Source of the DNA: Hydractinia symbiolongicarpus
Lineage: Eukaryota > Cnidaria > Hydrozoa > Anthoathecata > Hydractiniidae
Reading direction: 5' to 3'
NCBI RefSeq assembly: GCF_029227915.1
Contig: NC_079875.1
Span: 31,007,501 to 31,067,500 of the forward strand
DNA length: 60,000 bases
In this document: piece after piece, positions 20,661-33,122 of the stretch
Position numbering within the stretch: position 1 is the first letter of the stretch
Layout of the letters: the number at the start of each line of letters is the position of its first letter
The notes under the pieces: model-generated
Databases searched by the model: none
The model's input: only the letters and a program-made list of their open reading frames with translations
Told to the model about the DNA's origin: nothing
Position numbers and translations under genes: made by a program

Positions 20661-23059
20661 CAACTGTTAATACAAAAATACAATTTTGTTTTGATGCAGT
20701 AGATAGGCATCATGATGTAAACGAAAATGTTCACAAAGAAAGTAAAGATAACGATTATGAAAATACAGTTTCTGCAAAGGAAACGCTTTTCTCAAATGTT
20801 GAAGCTAACATCAAGGTAAATAACTTCAATATCAGGCCCTGTTGGAAAATGTGTACTACAATACTACTTTGACATGTCGCAAATACAAACAAGGCTTACA
20901 TATGAGCGCTTAAAATACAGAAAAAAGGGTCTCTAAAATGTTTTATTTCTACCTTTACTGTGTGAAAAATTTAACTATAATTTTTTGTACTTTTGCGCAC
21001 TTTAAATATTTTCCCCACTATTTAACGCTTCTCCTCGTATCTATTAAGAATTTCTATGGTTTGTTATAAAGAGATCCGAAGCAAAAGTTTTAATTATTAA
21101 CAGTACAGAGACAGAAAGAGTATGGAGTAAAATTAGTACTGTTTGTCAAAAATAGTTATGCGCACTTATATTCAAGGGACTCAGTAATTAAAGTCCTAAC
21201 ATACTGGCTGGTCAAATGTATTTTCTTGCTGTGTCTTGTGCTTTAATATTCTCATTGTTAACTCTTATCATATTGGCAACGGTCTGTGCAACCAAGGAGG
21301 TTTTAAAAAGAAAAAGAGAGACCGTGAAATTTTTATTTGATTTTTTTGTGTCGGCGCTCCTTTTAACTGATGTGTAGCCCCGATTTTGTCCAATATTTAC
21401 CTACCGACATTGAAAAGAGTGCTTTAACAAGAAAAGATAAATCTTTAAAACCACAAACTTCCACGCAAAAGGAGTGAAGTGCTTTCAAAGTGCTAAAAGC
21501 TGCCTAGGGAGATCAGGAAAGTTTTACAGGTTATAAACTATTTCGTATGTCCCCATCCGTAGTTTTAACTATGTACATATGCAAATACTTCTCTTTTAGC
21601 AATTTATACCCACAGGATTTAAAACTTTGCCCAATTTTACATAAAAGATGTAACTTGATTTTAATATTTTACAACTGATGAAGGCTTGTTAGCCCAAATA
21701 TATTTTATCTTAATACATGTTTTTTTTATTTATATTATATACACATCACATGCATTGGCTTATACATTAATATATAAATTATGGCAAATCTACCGCAAGT
21801 TACAGATATTGATGAAAAATGCGGCATCAATTCTTGCTTTCGCGTATTACGTACTTCTCACATATTGCCTTTTTAGAAACCTGCAAGTCGTTGAAACTAT
21901 ACCCTGGGGGATTAAACATCAGCAAGACACCTTTTATTTCATTTTCATCCCATGTACTTTCTTTTGTTATACGGGAGGATACCCTGAATTTAACAAAATC
22001 CCAGTTGTTGGAAACCTTAATAATGGGAATATACGAACATTTTATCTCGTTCGAAAAAAGATTTTGGTTGAGGATATCTCAGTTTAAGAAGGAAATAGAC
22101 CAGGATCGGTTTAAAGAATGGTTGGTAGAGCTAATAGTTGGAGAGAGAAGAGTTGAAATGTCGGAAAAGAAAGAAGACAGAAGCCTTGTGGCCTGAAGGT
22201 CAGCGCCCAATGAAAGATTGCGATTAAGGTGCTTTACGATATATGAAAAAGAGGGATGGCGCACAAATCGGAAAAATCGGAAATTTGAACCAACACTTTT
22301 AGTGAAAGTTCATAAATAAATGTTTTTATGTATTGTCGAAATTTGTTTTAGTAATTTCGGCATATTTTAAATCACTTATATTTATACAGACTAATTTGGA
22401 ACGATTAGTGTATATATTTTTCATTTTAACGACAGAAATTTAACATGCAACAGGGTTGTCAAAAACAAAAAAATTACACATACAGTAATATTTTCCGTGC
22501 TCCGTTTAAATTAAATTATAATCATTACATTGGAAAATTGTTTTTGTAAAAGAAGGAAAAATCATTATTATTATTAATTAAATATTATTTTTTGTATAGT
22601 CGAAATGCAATGCAACTAGAAGATCAAAGGAGCAATAAATATGTTTGAGCAAAGGCTGGTTTCCATATTAAAGGAGAAAATCCAGTACAGGCACATTTTT
22701 TGTAGTTGTTCGGTTTTAAGACAACTTTAGGGAAAAAGCAAATAAAGTGATAGCTCTAACAGGTGTTCATCATGTATTAATGTTTATGTGATAGCCAACC
22801 TTTTTCTATTTTAGAAGAATCAGAGATGTAGAGTCAAGACCAGGCAAGGTTCTAGGTTTCTTTTAATGAAGAATTAAATGAATGGATCAATAACGAAACT
22901 GACAAACCAAATTCAAAGAAATTATATATTAATGACACAATAGGTGAAACCAAAATTGCTTAACCTAACTGTACTTTTCTATTTAGAATGGAGTGTTTTT
23001 GCTACATTTTATCTTGATTGTATCTTTAGATGTCTGACCTAGGAAAAATGTAAGGGAAG
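20661..23059. other. Unassigned AT-rich stretch
   Basis: Two overlapping plus frames at 21686-22196 are hydrophobic or basic and unrecognised. 22850-22960 reads a short coding-like segment (EELNEWINNETDKPNSKK). No repeat structure noted. Confidence 0.3.
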
Positions 23060-23340
23060 AAAATAATTTACAAAGAGGTGGCAAGCCACCGCAATGATGA
23101 ACTCTATAATGACAACAACTTGACGATGATGGAGTTCACGACTGTCCATGATTTTTTGATGACCAGCTTTGCATTGTATAATGCACATACACATAGGTCA
23201 GGGGTGTCAGTCAACATGTTGATGAAACAGTACGAGAAGCGCCAACTGGACGAAACTACGTGTACGATCAACGTAAGGCATCACAAAACGCGCTACACTC
23301 ATGGATCCGCTACAGTATTTTTGTACAGTATTTTTTAAAT
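23060..23340 (+). pseudogene. Crypton-like tyrosine recombinase fragment
   Basis: Reads VASHRNDELYNDNN then FLMTSFALYNAHTHRSGVSV (about 23156-23210) and INVRHHKTRYTHGSATVFL (about 23268-23325). The NA..RSG and HHKT blocks match the first catalytic Arg and the Lys region of Crypton-type tyrosine recombinases abundant in cnidarians. The Tyr box is not present. A different frame at 23260-23553 continues with low-complexity Glu/Lys/Thr sequence. A 40-base piece here (about 23055-23095) recurs inverted at about 29285-29325. Confidence 0.5.
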
Positions 23341-23860
23341 ATAAAGAAATCTGAAAAACAGATCTATAGCAAGGCCCGATCAAATTCCCGCTGTGCTGTT
23401 GACGAAGAGATAACAGCTGGAGAAGCTGGGCAAGACAAAGCACAGGCCACAACTTCCAAAACAGAGATTTCAGAGAATTTGAACAAAGAAGAAACAAAAT
23501 CGATTGGAGAAGAGACAAACATTGCACCACCAACTACCTCATCCAAGCTGTAGGCCCAAGTCTATTCTTTCTTTTATTGGGGCAAAAAAGAGAAATAGCT
23601 ACCACGTTAAAAGTGTCAAATGGTAGTTAAAATTCCCAGAAAATTAAGTGGTAACTTTTTTAATTTTTTTTTTTGCTTTGGTTAATATGAATATAAAGAA
23701 TTTTCTATCAAGCGCCTCTTTCTTTTAGAGGGAGAGAATACTTGTTACGTAAGGTGCTTTAATGAGGGAGACGCTAATAACAAATTATACTTCTAGGGTG
23801 ATGTGTTGCAGCTTGTTTCGTTGATTTATTATTTTATCACTTTGACTGTTATAGTATATG
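23341..23860. other. Low-complexity coding-like tail and spacer
   Basis: 23385-23553 (plus) encodes a Glu/Thr/Lys-rich stretch (EETKSIGEETNIAPPTTSS) with no family. The rest to 23860 is AT-rich with nothing recognised. Confidence 0.3.
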
Positions 23861-23879
23861 ATTCCTTATCTAACCTTAG

Positions 23880-24498
23880 TTCCATCCATAGCAAGTGTTG
23901 ACCCTGCATCTGTCTTTTTGGACGAAACAGAAGAAATAGGTATAATTTCTTATTCTGATTTCTGCGAAAGCGCATGTCAGTTTCACAAAACTATTCTAAT
24001 TTCTCATATATACAAAAAAGAAAAGGCGCTCTCTGTCCCAGTTACCGCTTTGTTTTAGCACCTTAAACTGTTAAAAACACAATTTATTTGGTCAACTTAT
24101 AAAACCTGACTCAAATTTGCCAATTTTCGACGAGACACTAGGTATGTATGCTTAGCTTTGAGTGTATATTTGATAAGGAGTCGTCATGGCTCTCTTGATT
24201 GTTTAATACATCCATTCTGTTATTATATCACAATAATTGTCAATAAATCGTCTTATCTCATCTTAGCTCTCCCTCCATAGCGACTGTTGACCCTTCATCT
24301 GTCCATTTAGAAAAAAAAGAAGAAGGTATAATTTTGTCATTCCATGACCTGCCTTAACAACAACCATAAAAGACTAGAGTTTTCTTCAGATAAAAGAAGA
24401 CATTTAATGTATTTCTTGTGACTTATTCTAATTTCAATTTGTTTATTTATAGAACCTGTCCGTAGTATATTGCCAAGAATAAGCAACAACGACTCATT
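23880..24498 (+). repeat. Tandem duplication of a pair of small exon-like segments
   Basis: First segment: acceptor TAACCTTAG, exon 23880-23939 (PSIASVDPASVFLDETEE), donor GTATAATT. Second: AACCTG... to about 24141 with donor GTATGTATG. The pair recurs as 24267-24325 (PSIATVDPSSVHLEKKEE, same GTATAATT donor) and about 24450-24498 (AACCTG..., donor GTATGTAATG). Period is about 390 bases. The first AACCTG segment has ATAA where its twin has ATAG, so its acceptor looks lost. The parent gene is not recognised; flanking exons were not found. Confidence 0.45.
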
Positions 24499-24499
24499 A

Positions 24500-25055
24500 G
24501 GTATGTAATGTTTGACTTGGGTTGCCGGAAAAAACTCGGAAGACATAACCCATCCTCTTTTGTCACAGCGCTACGTAAAAATGTTGCTTTTAAGATATGA
24601 GCTTATGATATACATATATTGAAACGCGAGACTTATGAAAGAAATATCGACCTTTATTTTCTATACATGATTTCTGCGTAACTTCTCTCAATAAACTTGT
24701 TTCTATCCAGTTAAAAAATATTTATCAGGATTAAAATTTTTAAGGTGGCTCTCCTGTAAAAAATAAAAGAAATGTTTTACCGATACTCAGGTACTATTTC
24801 TTAAAGTTTCATAGCAACTGCCCTAGTAACCGGTTGGACGTATTTTGTAGGTCATTTTTGGGTCTTTTTCCTTCAAATTTTTAAAACACCCATTGGGGGC
24901 GTGCTGCAGCTATTTCGCCCTTTTCCCGCGCTAAATTCCATGAGTTAAAACCATATAGTTACTTTCAAATGCGAGCCTAGTTTTACATTTAGTGTTGAAC
25001 TGCTGCTGATGATGGAGTCTTATATTGGTATAGAAAAGACCTTTACATTGAAATT
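24500..25055. other. Unassigned stretch
   Basis: No recognised gene. A less AT-rich patch lies at 24880-24930, before the Mutator-like ORF. Confidence 0.3.
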
Positions 25056-25815
25056 ATGCGATCAGGTAAAAGATTTAAATTTAGGAGAGCTAGAAAAAGA
25101 CGTTACTATGAGAGAAAAAATGTTTCTGGGACAGATTCAAGTGCACAAACACATGAGGAATTGAACGAAAATCCAGATGAAAATACACAACAACCTGAAG
25201 ATCCACATTCTAACTATGAATGCAACATACTGATCGACACAGACCTTCTGCTTGGGTTACTCTACGTTGTAGCTAAATGCCCAAGCTGCACTTCTGCGAT
25301 CAAAATTCAGCACGATGTAGAAAAGAAGAAAGGACTTTCGCATGCTCTGTTTCTGAAATGTAATAAATGTGATTGGGAAATGAATTTTAAAACTTCCTGT
25401 GAAGTATTACAAGAAGACAGAGGGAGAGTTAAGTCATATGAAATCAACTATCGAGCCATTGTGGTCATATTGCCATGAAAACATTTTGCGCAATAATGAA
25501 TATGCCACAACCAATGAACTCAGATTCTTTTGAATCCATGAATAAAGAATTACATAATTCTTATGTTGCAACAGCCAGGAATTCAATGGTTAAAGCTGCA
25601 AATGAAATCAAAAAAGACATGCTGAATACAATTTTGATGACAATACAAATGTCAATATAGAAGCAAGTACGGATGGAACTTGGCAGGGTCGAGGTTATGC
25701 ATCCTTAAATGGAGTCGTGACAGAGATATCACACGTGTCGACGTTGACGTTCTCTCAAAATCTTGTAAATCATGCAATGTTTGGGGGAAAAGAAAGCAAT
25801 CTGAGGGGTACGCAA
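25056..25815 (+). pseudogene. Mutator-like transposase-domain protein, N-terminal part
   Basis: 25056-25478: basic start (KFRRARKRRYYERK), then NILIDTDLLLGLLY, a CPSC...CNKC zinc pair, LSHALFLKC and KSYEINYRA. After a shift, 25475-25660 reads FCAIMNMPQPMNS and NSMVKAANEIKKDM. After another shift, 25672-25800 reads DGTWQGRGYASLNGVV, then DVLSKSCKSCNVW. These blocks occur in this order in the Mutator-like transposase domain (PF20700-type) of invertebrate DNA elements. The DGTWQ.RG motif holds the first catalytic Asp. At least two frame changes make it non-functional. Sequence from about 25815 belongs to the inverted-repeat arm. Confidence 0.62.
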
Positions 25816-27965
25816 AGCCTATTGGTTGATCCTGAAAGTGATGAAATTTAAGGAAAAATAAATAGGAAAGTCATGTCGTCAAAAAAAACAAAAAAAACAA
25901 AACAAAAATTAAACCATGATTTGCAAGTATCAATTAAAAGAGACTGTCGGTAAGAAACTGACAGGTGGACATTACTACCGCTTAAAAAAGTTTAAATGTT
26001 ACTATTTTGTGGTCCTTTTTCAGAATAGCTACTAGTAAAAAGGAATAAGAATAAGAACGATAGACACCACAAAAGAAGATAATAGTTGACCAGTTTCAAA
26101 AGTGCTGTTCAAAGAAAAGGCAAAAATCGTATCATTGAAAAAAACAAATGAAATCTGTAAAACAAAGGAAATCCATCAATCAATTTCAAAAGCAGTAATA
26201 TATGGTTCTCGTTCTGGAAGTGGTTAACTTGTTTTTGAACACTACGATTTTTAGTAGAGATATGGGGTGGACCTGCCACTTCTAAACGATTGCCTTTTGG
26301 CATAAACAGTTCATTTTTTCTCACAGATAACACATGAGGAAATTAATGACAATAGCAGTAGTAGTGACGATGAAAGAAACAATTAAATACTGTGTGTAAG
26401 ATTCAGTCTGTTGCGAATGAGATAATCCATTGTCAACTCTTGGATTAGGTTGGTGGTAGATACTGTGGATAATAAATATTTTGTAGCCTTATATGTTGTT
26501 TAGTTTAATTCTCTCATCTCTTGAAGTAAAATTTGGTGGAATGCATCCCCTTTCATCCCTTTTTTAACATGCAAATCTTTGAATAAAGGTGCAATGACTA
26601 TTGAGAAATGCAAAGCATGTTTACTTTTTCATGTGAGAGTTCTTTAGCAAAACGGATGGCTATCTTTGATCGCTTGAGAGTGTACGTTGAAGCAAACACC
26701 CTTTCCTAAACATGAGAATCGATGATTGATTTGCTTAGCTGGATAACTTTTTTATTCCACGGGACGGAAATGCGAAATGCAATGAGTTGATGACTAGTTT
26801 TCTTAATAATAGCCGTATTTTGTCTGTATCTGCGCGGGCCATTATGTTCTCCATAAGCGATAACTAGTACTTATGTATACTAAAATAGGTTTTCAATATA
26901 ATTATTAAGCCCCAGTAACTTATTAACACTTATTTGCATGTAATGTAAAAAAGAATATTTCTCAAAACTTTTGTTATTTGACTACATATTTGTCGTAAAA
27001 ATCTAATTTTGTTAATTTATAAAAAAAGTAATAATTTAAAGAGTTACGTCATTTTGTTTTTGTTTTTAAGTAGAATACTGGATTTTAGTCATTTTTAAGG
27101 GAAATAATATCGATGTTTCAAATTTACACTTAACAGTATGTACTTTTATTTAAAAAGTTTGTGAACTCCCGAAATGATTAATTGAATGCAAGTAAACCTG
27201 ACTTTTGCCAAGACTGCGCAGAATTAGGATTGATCTCAATTTTCCTGATGCTTGTTTAAAAAGGTGTTAATGTTAAAGTCATCTTTTCAGTCCTTATTCG
27301 AATCAAAATGGCCCAAAGGATTTTGCCCATTAACAAAAACGTCAAGAATGCGTTGAAATTGCCAAAGATCCAACAATTCGAAAAAAAGGCATTGTATTGT
27401 TTAACAAAGAACAATCAGCAAATGATTCTTCAAAATATCAAAGTAAACAAGATAACAAAAAAGACAAACCTTCGTCTCTATTGTGATGTTATTGCCATGA
27501 AGGAAAATTACTCCAGGCACAAAAAGAAATGCGTTGCAATGACAAATGGTCTGTTCCACTGTCATTACTTAAAATGGAGGAGCATGAAAGAGAATATGAG
27601 TAACTACATCGCAATGCAGATATAACTAGCCTTTTAAGACAGGGATATTAATGAAAAAGCAGGTTTTGCTCCAAAGAATAAGAAGCAACTGAAAAAATTC
27701 TGTATTCTGCCTTTTACAGGGATGATAAAAAATCTCATGGATTTCGGCTGTACTGAAACAAACACCTATGAACGTGGAAACATGAGGATTAGTTAAATTC
27801 ACTCATGCTTGGGATCTTTTTCGGACCCTTGAGTAAACATCCCCTGCCTTCTGCGGGACACCAGCCACATTCATTGACACCATTCGCCGAAACCAAGAAC
27901 TTTTGTTAAACGTTGCAAAAAGAAGAGTTGACAACATAACTATTATCCTTGGAAAAGGGAGATCT
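25815..27965 (+). repeat. Left arm of a large imperfect inverted repeat
   Basis: Segments of this arm are found inverted in 29785-35425: 25826-26110 matches about 35160-35425, 26870-27115 matches about 34757-34975, 27120-27300 matches 31440-31586, 27370-27590 matches about 31055-31400, and 27594-27960 matches about 29790-30140. Relative to the right arm it lacks about 900 bases near 27590 and the Tc1 element, and carries extra or diverged sequence at 26110-26870. Identity by eye is roughly 85-90 percent in the best blocks. The stretch 26110-26870 holds no recognised gene. Confidence 0.72.
27300..27780 (+). pseudogene. Zinc-finger-like relic in the left arm
   Basis: Shifting frames give IAKDPTIRKKGIVLFNKEQS (about 27355-27415), then LYCDVIAMKENYSRHKKKC (about 27478-27534), a Cys/His finger-like block. 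After a gap FCILPFTGMIKNLMDFGC follows (about 27700-27753). The first two blocks resemble the N-terminal region of proteins carrying Crypton-type recombinases in cnidarians; this link is tentative. The same sequence, inverted and differently mutated, lies at 29790-31430. Confidence 0.4.
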
Positions 27966-29784
27966 TTCACTGTGTTTCGATCTTTAGGGGGGGTAGCCTC
28001 TACAATTTTAACTTTAAGGGTCGTTATACCTGTTCCATCATCACAGCTTGCTGTCTTGTTATCTCATCATCATTTGGAATAGTATTTTTCCTTCCTGTAG
28101 CTATTAACATCGCTACGGCGTTGGTCTCCAGCTATTGAATATAACTATATGTAACTATTTATATAATGGGTTATACCTAATGTAGTCTGAACTTTTCTAT
28201 GGCAAATGATTAAATTGAATTGGAAAATGGTTAAAATAGTCGAAAAGCTAGTCATTGAAGACGACAGTTTAGATGAGGGGGAAAAAGCTGGAGGTGTGGA
28301 TAATGACGAGAAAATCATTTCTGAAGAAAAAAGTTATGTAATGTGTGAGGCTATAGAACTAGCAATAAAGAACCAATGTATATATATGTATATGTTGATC
28401 AAGCTAAGGACACATGGGAATCTGTCTTTTCTATCTGATGGAGTGTACAGGCATGGTCAATGGGTGGGGAGCTTTCTAAAATAACCAGTCCCGCATGTGT
28501 TCTGACAACAAGAAGATGTACATCTCTAAAACCAGACTTGTGTTTTCCGCGTTTGGACTCAATTGGCCACACTAGACTTTCAAAAGAATCCTTACAAAAC
28601 AACTGTTCATTCTTTATTAAGACATAAAATATAATTTGTAATTTGGGAAACTCTTTCAGCAAGAGAAAAATGAAAATATATAATACAGGGCGAATTTGAC
28701 CGTATTTGCTCTGCATGGAGTCTTGTGGCGGTCCCGCGCACGCTATTTTATCCAGAAATACGAAAAATCGTGTAGCAAAACCGTATGCTAAGAACGTATA
28801 CTTGGAGACGGGTATAAATTCCAATCGCATTTTGGCAAGTATCGACTTCAATTTCGATCCGTTGAAACCTTTATCATAACTAAATAGCTTAAAACTGACT
28901 CTAACACACCACATCTTGCATTGCTTTACCATATGCATAGAGTGTTTCCTCAGAGTCATAACAACTTATTTCATAATTTACTCTTGATTTATGTCACTAA
29001 TGCATTTGGAAAGCTTAAAGCGTGAAAGCCTCTTTCCGTCTTCGATTGCCAGAAATTTACCATGTTGGTCGATAAATAGCTACTTAGGTTCAGAAATATG
29101 GGTCGAAACATACCTGCCCTTGGTTAAAGTTCTGTTCATCTTTTCAAATAAATTGTGTCCTTTTTATTTTTTTATAATTTTTTTAATTAATTTCTTGTAA
29201 AAAGGGAGAATTGTGCTTTTAGAGGCATTTACAGGAGGAGTACAGCATCTACCTTATTTCCAAAGACCTAACAGGTTGAGATCATCATTGCGGTGGCTTG
29301 CCACCTGTAAATTATTTTCTCTCAGAGAATAGTTATAGGTCTAAGTTGGGCAGTACTCATGCTTGTAATAAGCAAGAAAGTGTATTCAGCACCTTCTCCT
29401 GGGAGCCTAATCCCAATTTTATTTACATCCACCGTCCCTGTAGACAAAATACTTCAGTGCAGTTTGCTGTATTGTAAACCTTTTTATTTCATGCATACAT
29501 ATCGTTACTGTTATTTGCCCAGGATTACCTATTCAGGTTCTAATGATACTGTTATCAATGAGGGTCCTATGAAAAGCGTCTAGTACATTTAAAGCATGGT
29601 ATTCTGGGTTGCCGCCACTGGTTTCCAAGTCTGCCTTTTCTAAGGGGCGGTTTTTTGGTCAGTCCTGCTTTTTTGTTTCCAGGTGTACTGCTTTTCAGTC
29701 TTAGTCACAACCTTTCTAAGGGCTGGGTTTCAAGTCTACCTTTCTAAGCCCTGGGCTCTGAGTCAGTAAGTATAAGCAACAACA
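27966..29784. other. Spacer between the inverted-repeat arms
   Basis: Contains a repeat unit at about 28220-28385 (own entry), a minus-strand 186-codon frame at 28399-28959 that I do not recognise, and at about 29285-29325 an inverted piece of the Crypton-like fragment at 23055-23095. No terminal structure was found at either edge. Confidence 0.35.
28206..28385 (+). repeat. Dispersed coding-like repeat (inverse copy about 45170-45360)
   Basis: Encodes VEKLVIEDDSLDEGEKAGG and continues acidic. The reverse complement of about 45170-45360 repeats it with a 30-40 base insertion and frame changes, including AGTTATGTAATGT.TGAGGC and TAGAACTAGCAATAAAGAAC. It is a shared transposon-derived segment of unknown type. 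Confidence 0.5.
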
Positions 29785-30514
29785 ATATGATTTGTAATTG
29801 TGGACTCTTCTTTTTCCAACGTTTAACAAAAGTTATTGGTTTTGGCGGCTGGTCTCAATGAATGTGGCTGGTGTCTTGCAGGAGGCAGGGGATGCTTACT
29901 CATGGGCCTATGCCAGATCCCAAGAATTAGTAAATTTCACCAATCTTCATGTTTCCACATTCATAGGTGTTTGCTTCAGTACAGCCGAAATCGATTAGCT
30001 TTTCGGTCATCCCTGTAAAGGGGAGAATACAGAAGTTTTCCAGTTGCTTCTTATTCTTTGGAGTGAAGCCTCTTTTTTTTTTAACTTCTCTGTCTTGAAA
30101 GGCTAGTTATATCTGCATTGCGATGTAGTTACTCTTAGCTACGTAAGGCATGCAAGTACAACAGTTGCTCAAGATACAATGCTATTCTCCTGCAAAAAGG
30201 ATCAATCTACACTTTGATACCTTCTGCCAAGGCTCGGACCGTGTTTAAACCGAAGACCTTCCACATCACTCTATCACAAAGCCCACAGTTGATTAGATAC
30301 TGGTGTCAGTTCTATAAAATAAATGCCAGTGATGAAAGGCAGAGCGCAGCTCTTGCATTTTCTTTATCACATGTTCCAGAACTTTGGTTAAATCTTCTTA
30401 AAGTGGGACTGTTTGGGGTTTTCTCAGATTATCTGTCTGTTGTGCTTAGCCTGTAAGTAGTATCTGCAAAAAATATTGCTTCCACTTCTTCCAAAAAACT
30501 AACAACCTGCCAAC

Positions 30515-30718
30515 TCATTCTGCTTCCTCATCTTTACCTTTATTAAACAAGTAGAACTGCAATAATTGTGCTGCTCGTTTGATCAGGTAATAAAGATTTC
30601 CCTTCAAACCAGCATTCATGTCATTCCTGCTGATTTTTCTGTAGTCGATGGAACTTGCCAGACAGTCAAAATTCCGCCAATTGGACATGTCATGACTATC
30701 CTTGTGTTCATGTAACAC
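30515..30718 (-). pseudogene. Transposon protein fragment in the right arm
   Basis: Minus strand reads DSHDMSNWRNFDCLASSIDY and NLYYLIKRAAQLLQFYLFNK. It lies between the zinc-finger-like block (31400-31060) and FCILPFTGMTEKLIDFGC (about 30030-29970), all in the same orientation. These seem to be successive parts of one element protein, with the left arm having lost this middle part. N-terminal helical regions of Crypton-type recombinase proteins look like this; confidence is limited. Confidence 0.35.
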
Positions 30719-30763
30719 ATCTTTACTTTAAAGTGGTTATAACAATGAGCTATTCGCCTCATG

Positions 30764-31011
30764 TACCTGTCTTACAGCCCTCGACACCCCAAACACTTTG
30801 TCCTTCTTCCCTTTCAATTGCCAAAAAAATCGCGATGCGATGTGCATGACTTGTCAGTTCGACATATCTTCCCAATACTGTTGTTTCTACCTGTCTTACA
30901 GCCCTCGATACCCCAAACACTTTGTCCTTCTTCCCTTTCAATTGCCAGAAAAATCGAGATGCGATGTGCATGACTTTTCAGTTCGACATATCTTCCCAAT
31001 ACTGTTGTTTC
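30764..31011. repeat. Two tandem copies of a 124-bp unit
   Basis: 30764-30887 and 30888-31011 begin TACCTGTCTTACAGCCCTCG and end CAATACTGTTGTTTC. They differ at only a few bases (for instance GACAC/GATAC, GCGATGCG/GAGATGCG). Open frames on both strands follow the repeat and are not genes. Confidence 0.9.
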
Positions 31012-31586
31012 TAAATTTTGCAACAGTTCTGTCCAAAAAAAACAAGATTATAGTTTTCATGCTCCTCCACTTCAAGTAATGACAGTGGAACAGACCATTT
31101 GTCATTGCAGCGCATTTCTTTTAATGTCTGAAGTAATTTTCCGTAATAACATTAACATCACGATGGCTGCAGCGAGACGAAGGTTTGTCTTTTTTGTTAT
31201 CTTGTTTACTTTGGAAGAATCATTTGCTGATTGTTCTTTGTTAAACAATACAATGTCTTTTTTTCGGATTGTTGAATCATTGGCAATTTTAATGCATACG
31301 TTTTTGTTGTTGGGATGTTTCTTTTTAAATGTCTACTCAATTTTTATCTCATTTTCAAACATAATGGGCCTAATCGTTTGGGCCTTTTTGATTCGCCCTG
31401 TTTCCTCTGAAATAAGGGAAAACTAAAAAGAATATTTTAATATTAACACCTTTTTAAAAAAGCATCAGGAAAATTGGGTTCGTTCCTAATTCTGTGCAGT
31501 CTTGGCAACAGCCTGGCTTGCTTGCATCCAAGTAATCACAGATTTTGGGAGTTCAAAATCTTTTTAAATAAAAGTACTTACAGCTA

Positions 31587-31740
31587 CAGTACTGTGAAAA
31601 GGTTTGTTAACATCGTGGTTCGTGTTTATTTCATGTTACGCACGAACCACGATAGCCCACGATACGTATTTTTTTAAAAATCGTGGACCTCACGATCATG
31701 TTTCGTGGACTACACGAACGAAAATTAAATATTACATCGT
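31587..31740. repeat. Left terminal region of the Tc1 element with CGTGG/CCACG motifs
   Basis: After the 31-base inverted repeat come clustered words: CGTGGTTCGTG, GCACGAACCACGATAGCCCACGATACG, ATCGTGGACCTCACGATCATG and TTCGTGGACTACACGAACG. Most are short inverse pairs around CACGA/TCGTG. The right end has a matching cluster. Confidence 0.7.
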
Positions 31741-32559
31741 GACTTCTATTGTAAAACAACAAAGACCGTATTAGTTTATCAATTAAATTAAAAACCGACG
31801 GCAAAAAAATAAATTAACATTTTTTTGTTTTAATTCGTTGTTATAAGGCTAGCTATATAAAAGATTTTAATCCTTCGTGAATCAAGCGCCGTCCATAGCG
31901 TATTAAATAAAACTGTAAAATTTTAAATAATTCTTTCACAAATTTATTTCTATTTTTTTTTAAAAAACGCATCTCGGTTCTAAATAAATGTTATAAAGGT
32001 TGTTTCATTTTAGTGTTACTCATCGTCACAAGCATGGTATATACAATCAAGCGACTTTATTTCATGAATTTAAATTTTAAGGTCAAATGAAAAAAAATTT
32101 ATACGACTATACGTTCTTATAACAATACGGAAGTTTTTACGCAGAATATCCACTTCTTTTCCCATGGTTGCGCTTCAAAAAATATGAAAGTCAAGATACT
32201 TGTTCTTACGGTTTTTAAACATATATACCTTACTGTCGCTAACGCTTTATTACTTGGTGAAACAGGTCTAATATTATCTGGCGATTTCTGGTTATTATAC
32301 ATTTTTTTTAAAAGAGCGAGGTTAGTATTTTTTTTACACTTTCTTTTTCCACGCCAGGGCTTCAACCCTGGGGGCGAGTTGATTTTTTTAAAGTTTTTTA
32401 TAAGAGTTTTTTCGTAACCCTTTCTCAGCCTTAAATTTCCTTATTTGTTTTCTTCCAAAATATTAAAATTTTTAAATAGATTGTTAAAATTATACTATTA
32501 AAAATCTGTTCGTAAAAAGTAAAATAATAGATTCAGAAATAAAGTCGCATTGAACTGCT

Positions 32560-32930
32560 GATCACGTTCTTATGAACTATTTTTTTATAACAACAAAATA
32601 CCTGCATCAGGTTTTACGTTCATAAAAAGTCCACGTGGCTTCTGTTATTGAATAATTAATTATTAATGATGTGAAGTTTCGAAGCATTTTCTGTACAAAT
32701 AAAATAGACAAAAATGACCTTTTGATCATTAAAAAAATGTTTGAAAATAATATTTTTTTCATGAATTTTAGACTCATTATTGCGCGGGATTTTACGCTCA
32801 GCATGTTCTTATAAACTAATTTTTATTAAGAAATAATGTGTCTAATTTTACGTTCATAAAAAGTTCACGTAGCTTCTGTTATTGAATAATTAATTATTAA
32901 TTATGTGAAGTTTTAAAGCATTTTCTGCAC
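32560..32930 (+). repeat. Imperfect direct repeat inside the Tc1 element
   Basis: A block with TTACGTTCATAAAAAGT.CACGT.GCTTCTGTTATTGAATAATTAATTATTAAT (each run broken by mismatches) occurs at about 32615-32680 and about 32853-32920. Both are preceded by GTTCTTAT(G/A)AACTA. Period is about 240 bases. Confidence 0.65.
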
Positions 32931-33122
32931 CAATAGAATTAGAAATAAAATCGCGTTGAAGGGTGCTAAAGAAATCAAAGTTTTTATGTTTTCAGACTTC
33001 GAAGGTTTATAAAGATTGTCAAGTGCAATTTTTGTAAGAATATATATTTTTTTTAAAAAGCGTATAAAATACAATAGTAGTTATAATATTAAAAAACTAA
33101 AAGAAATATTAATTTTTTTTGT

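Noticed and set aside
28399-28959. 186-codon minus-strand frame
   Set aside because: Length is suggestive but no motif is recognisable and its left end overlaps the plus-strand repeat; not called as a gene.
30759-31079. Several overlapping frames on both strands
   Set aside because: They arise from the 124-bp tandem repeat, which happens to lack stops.
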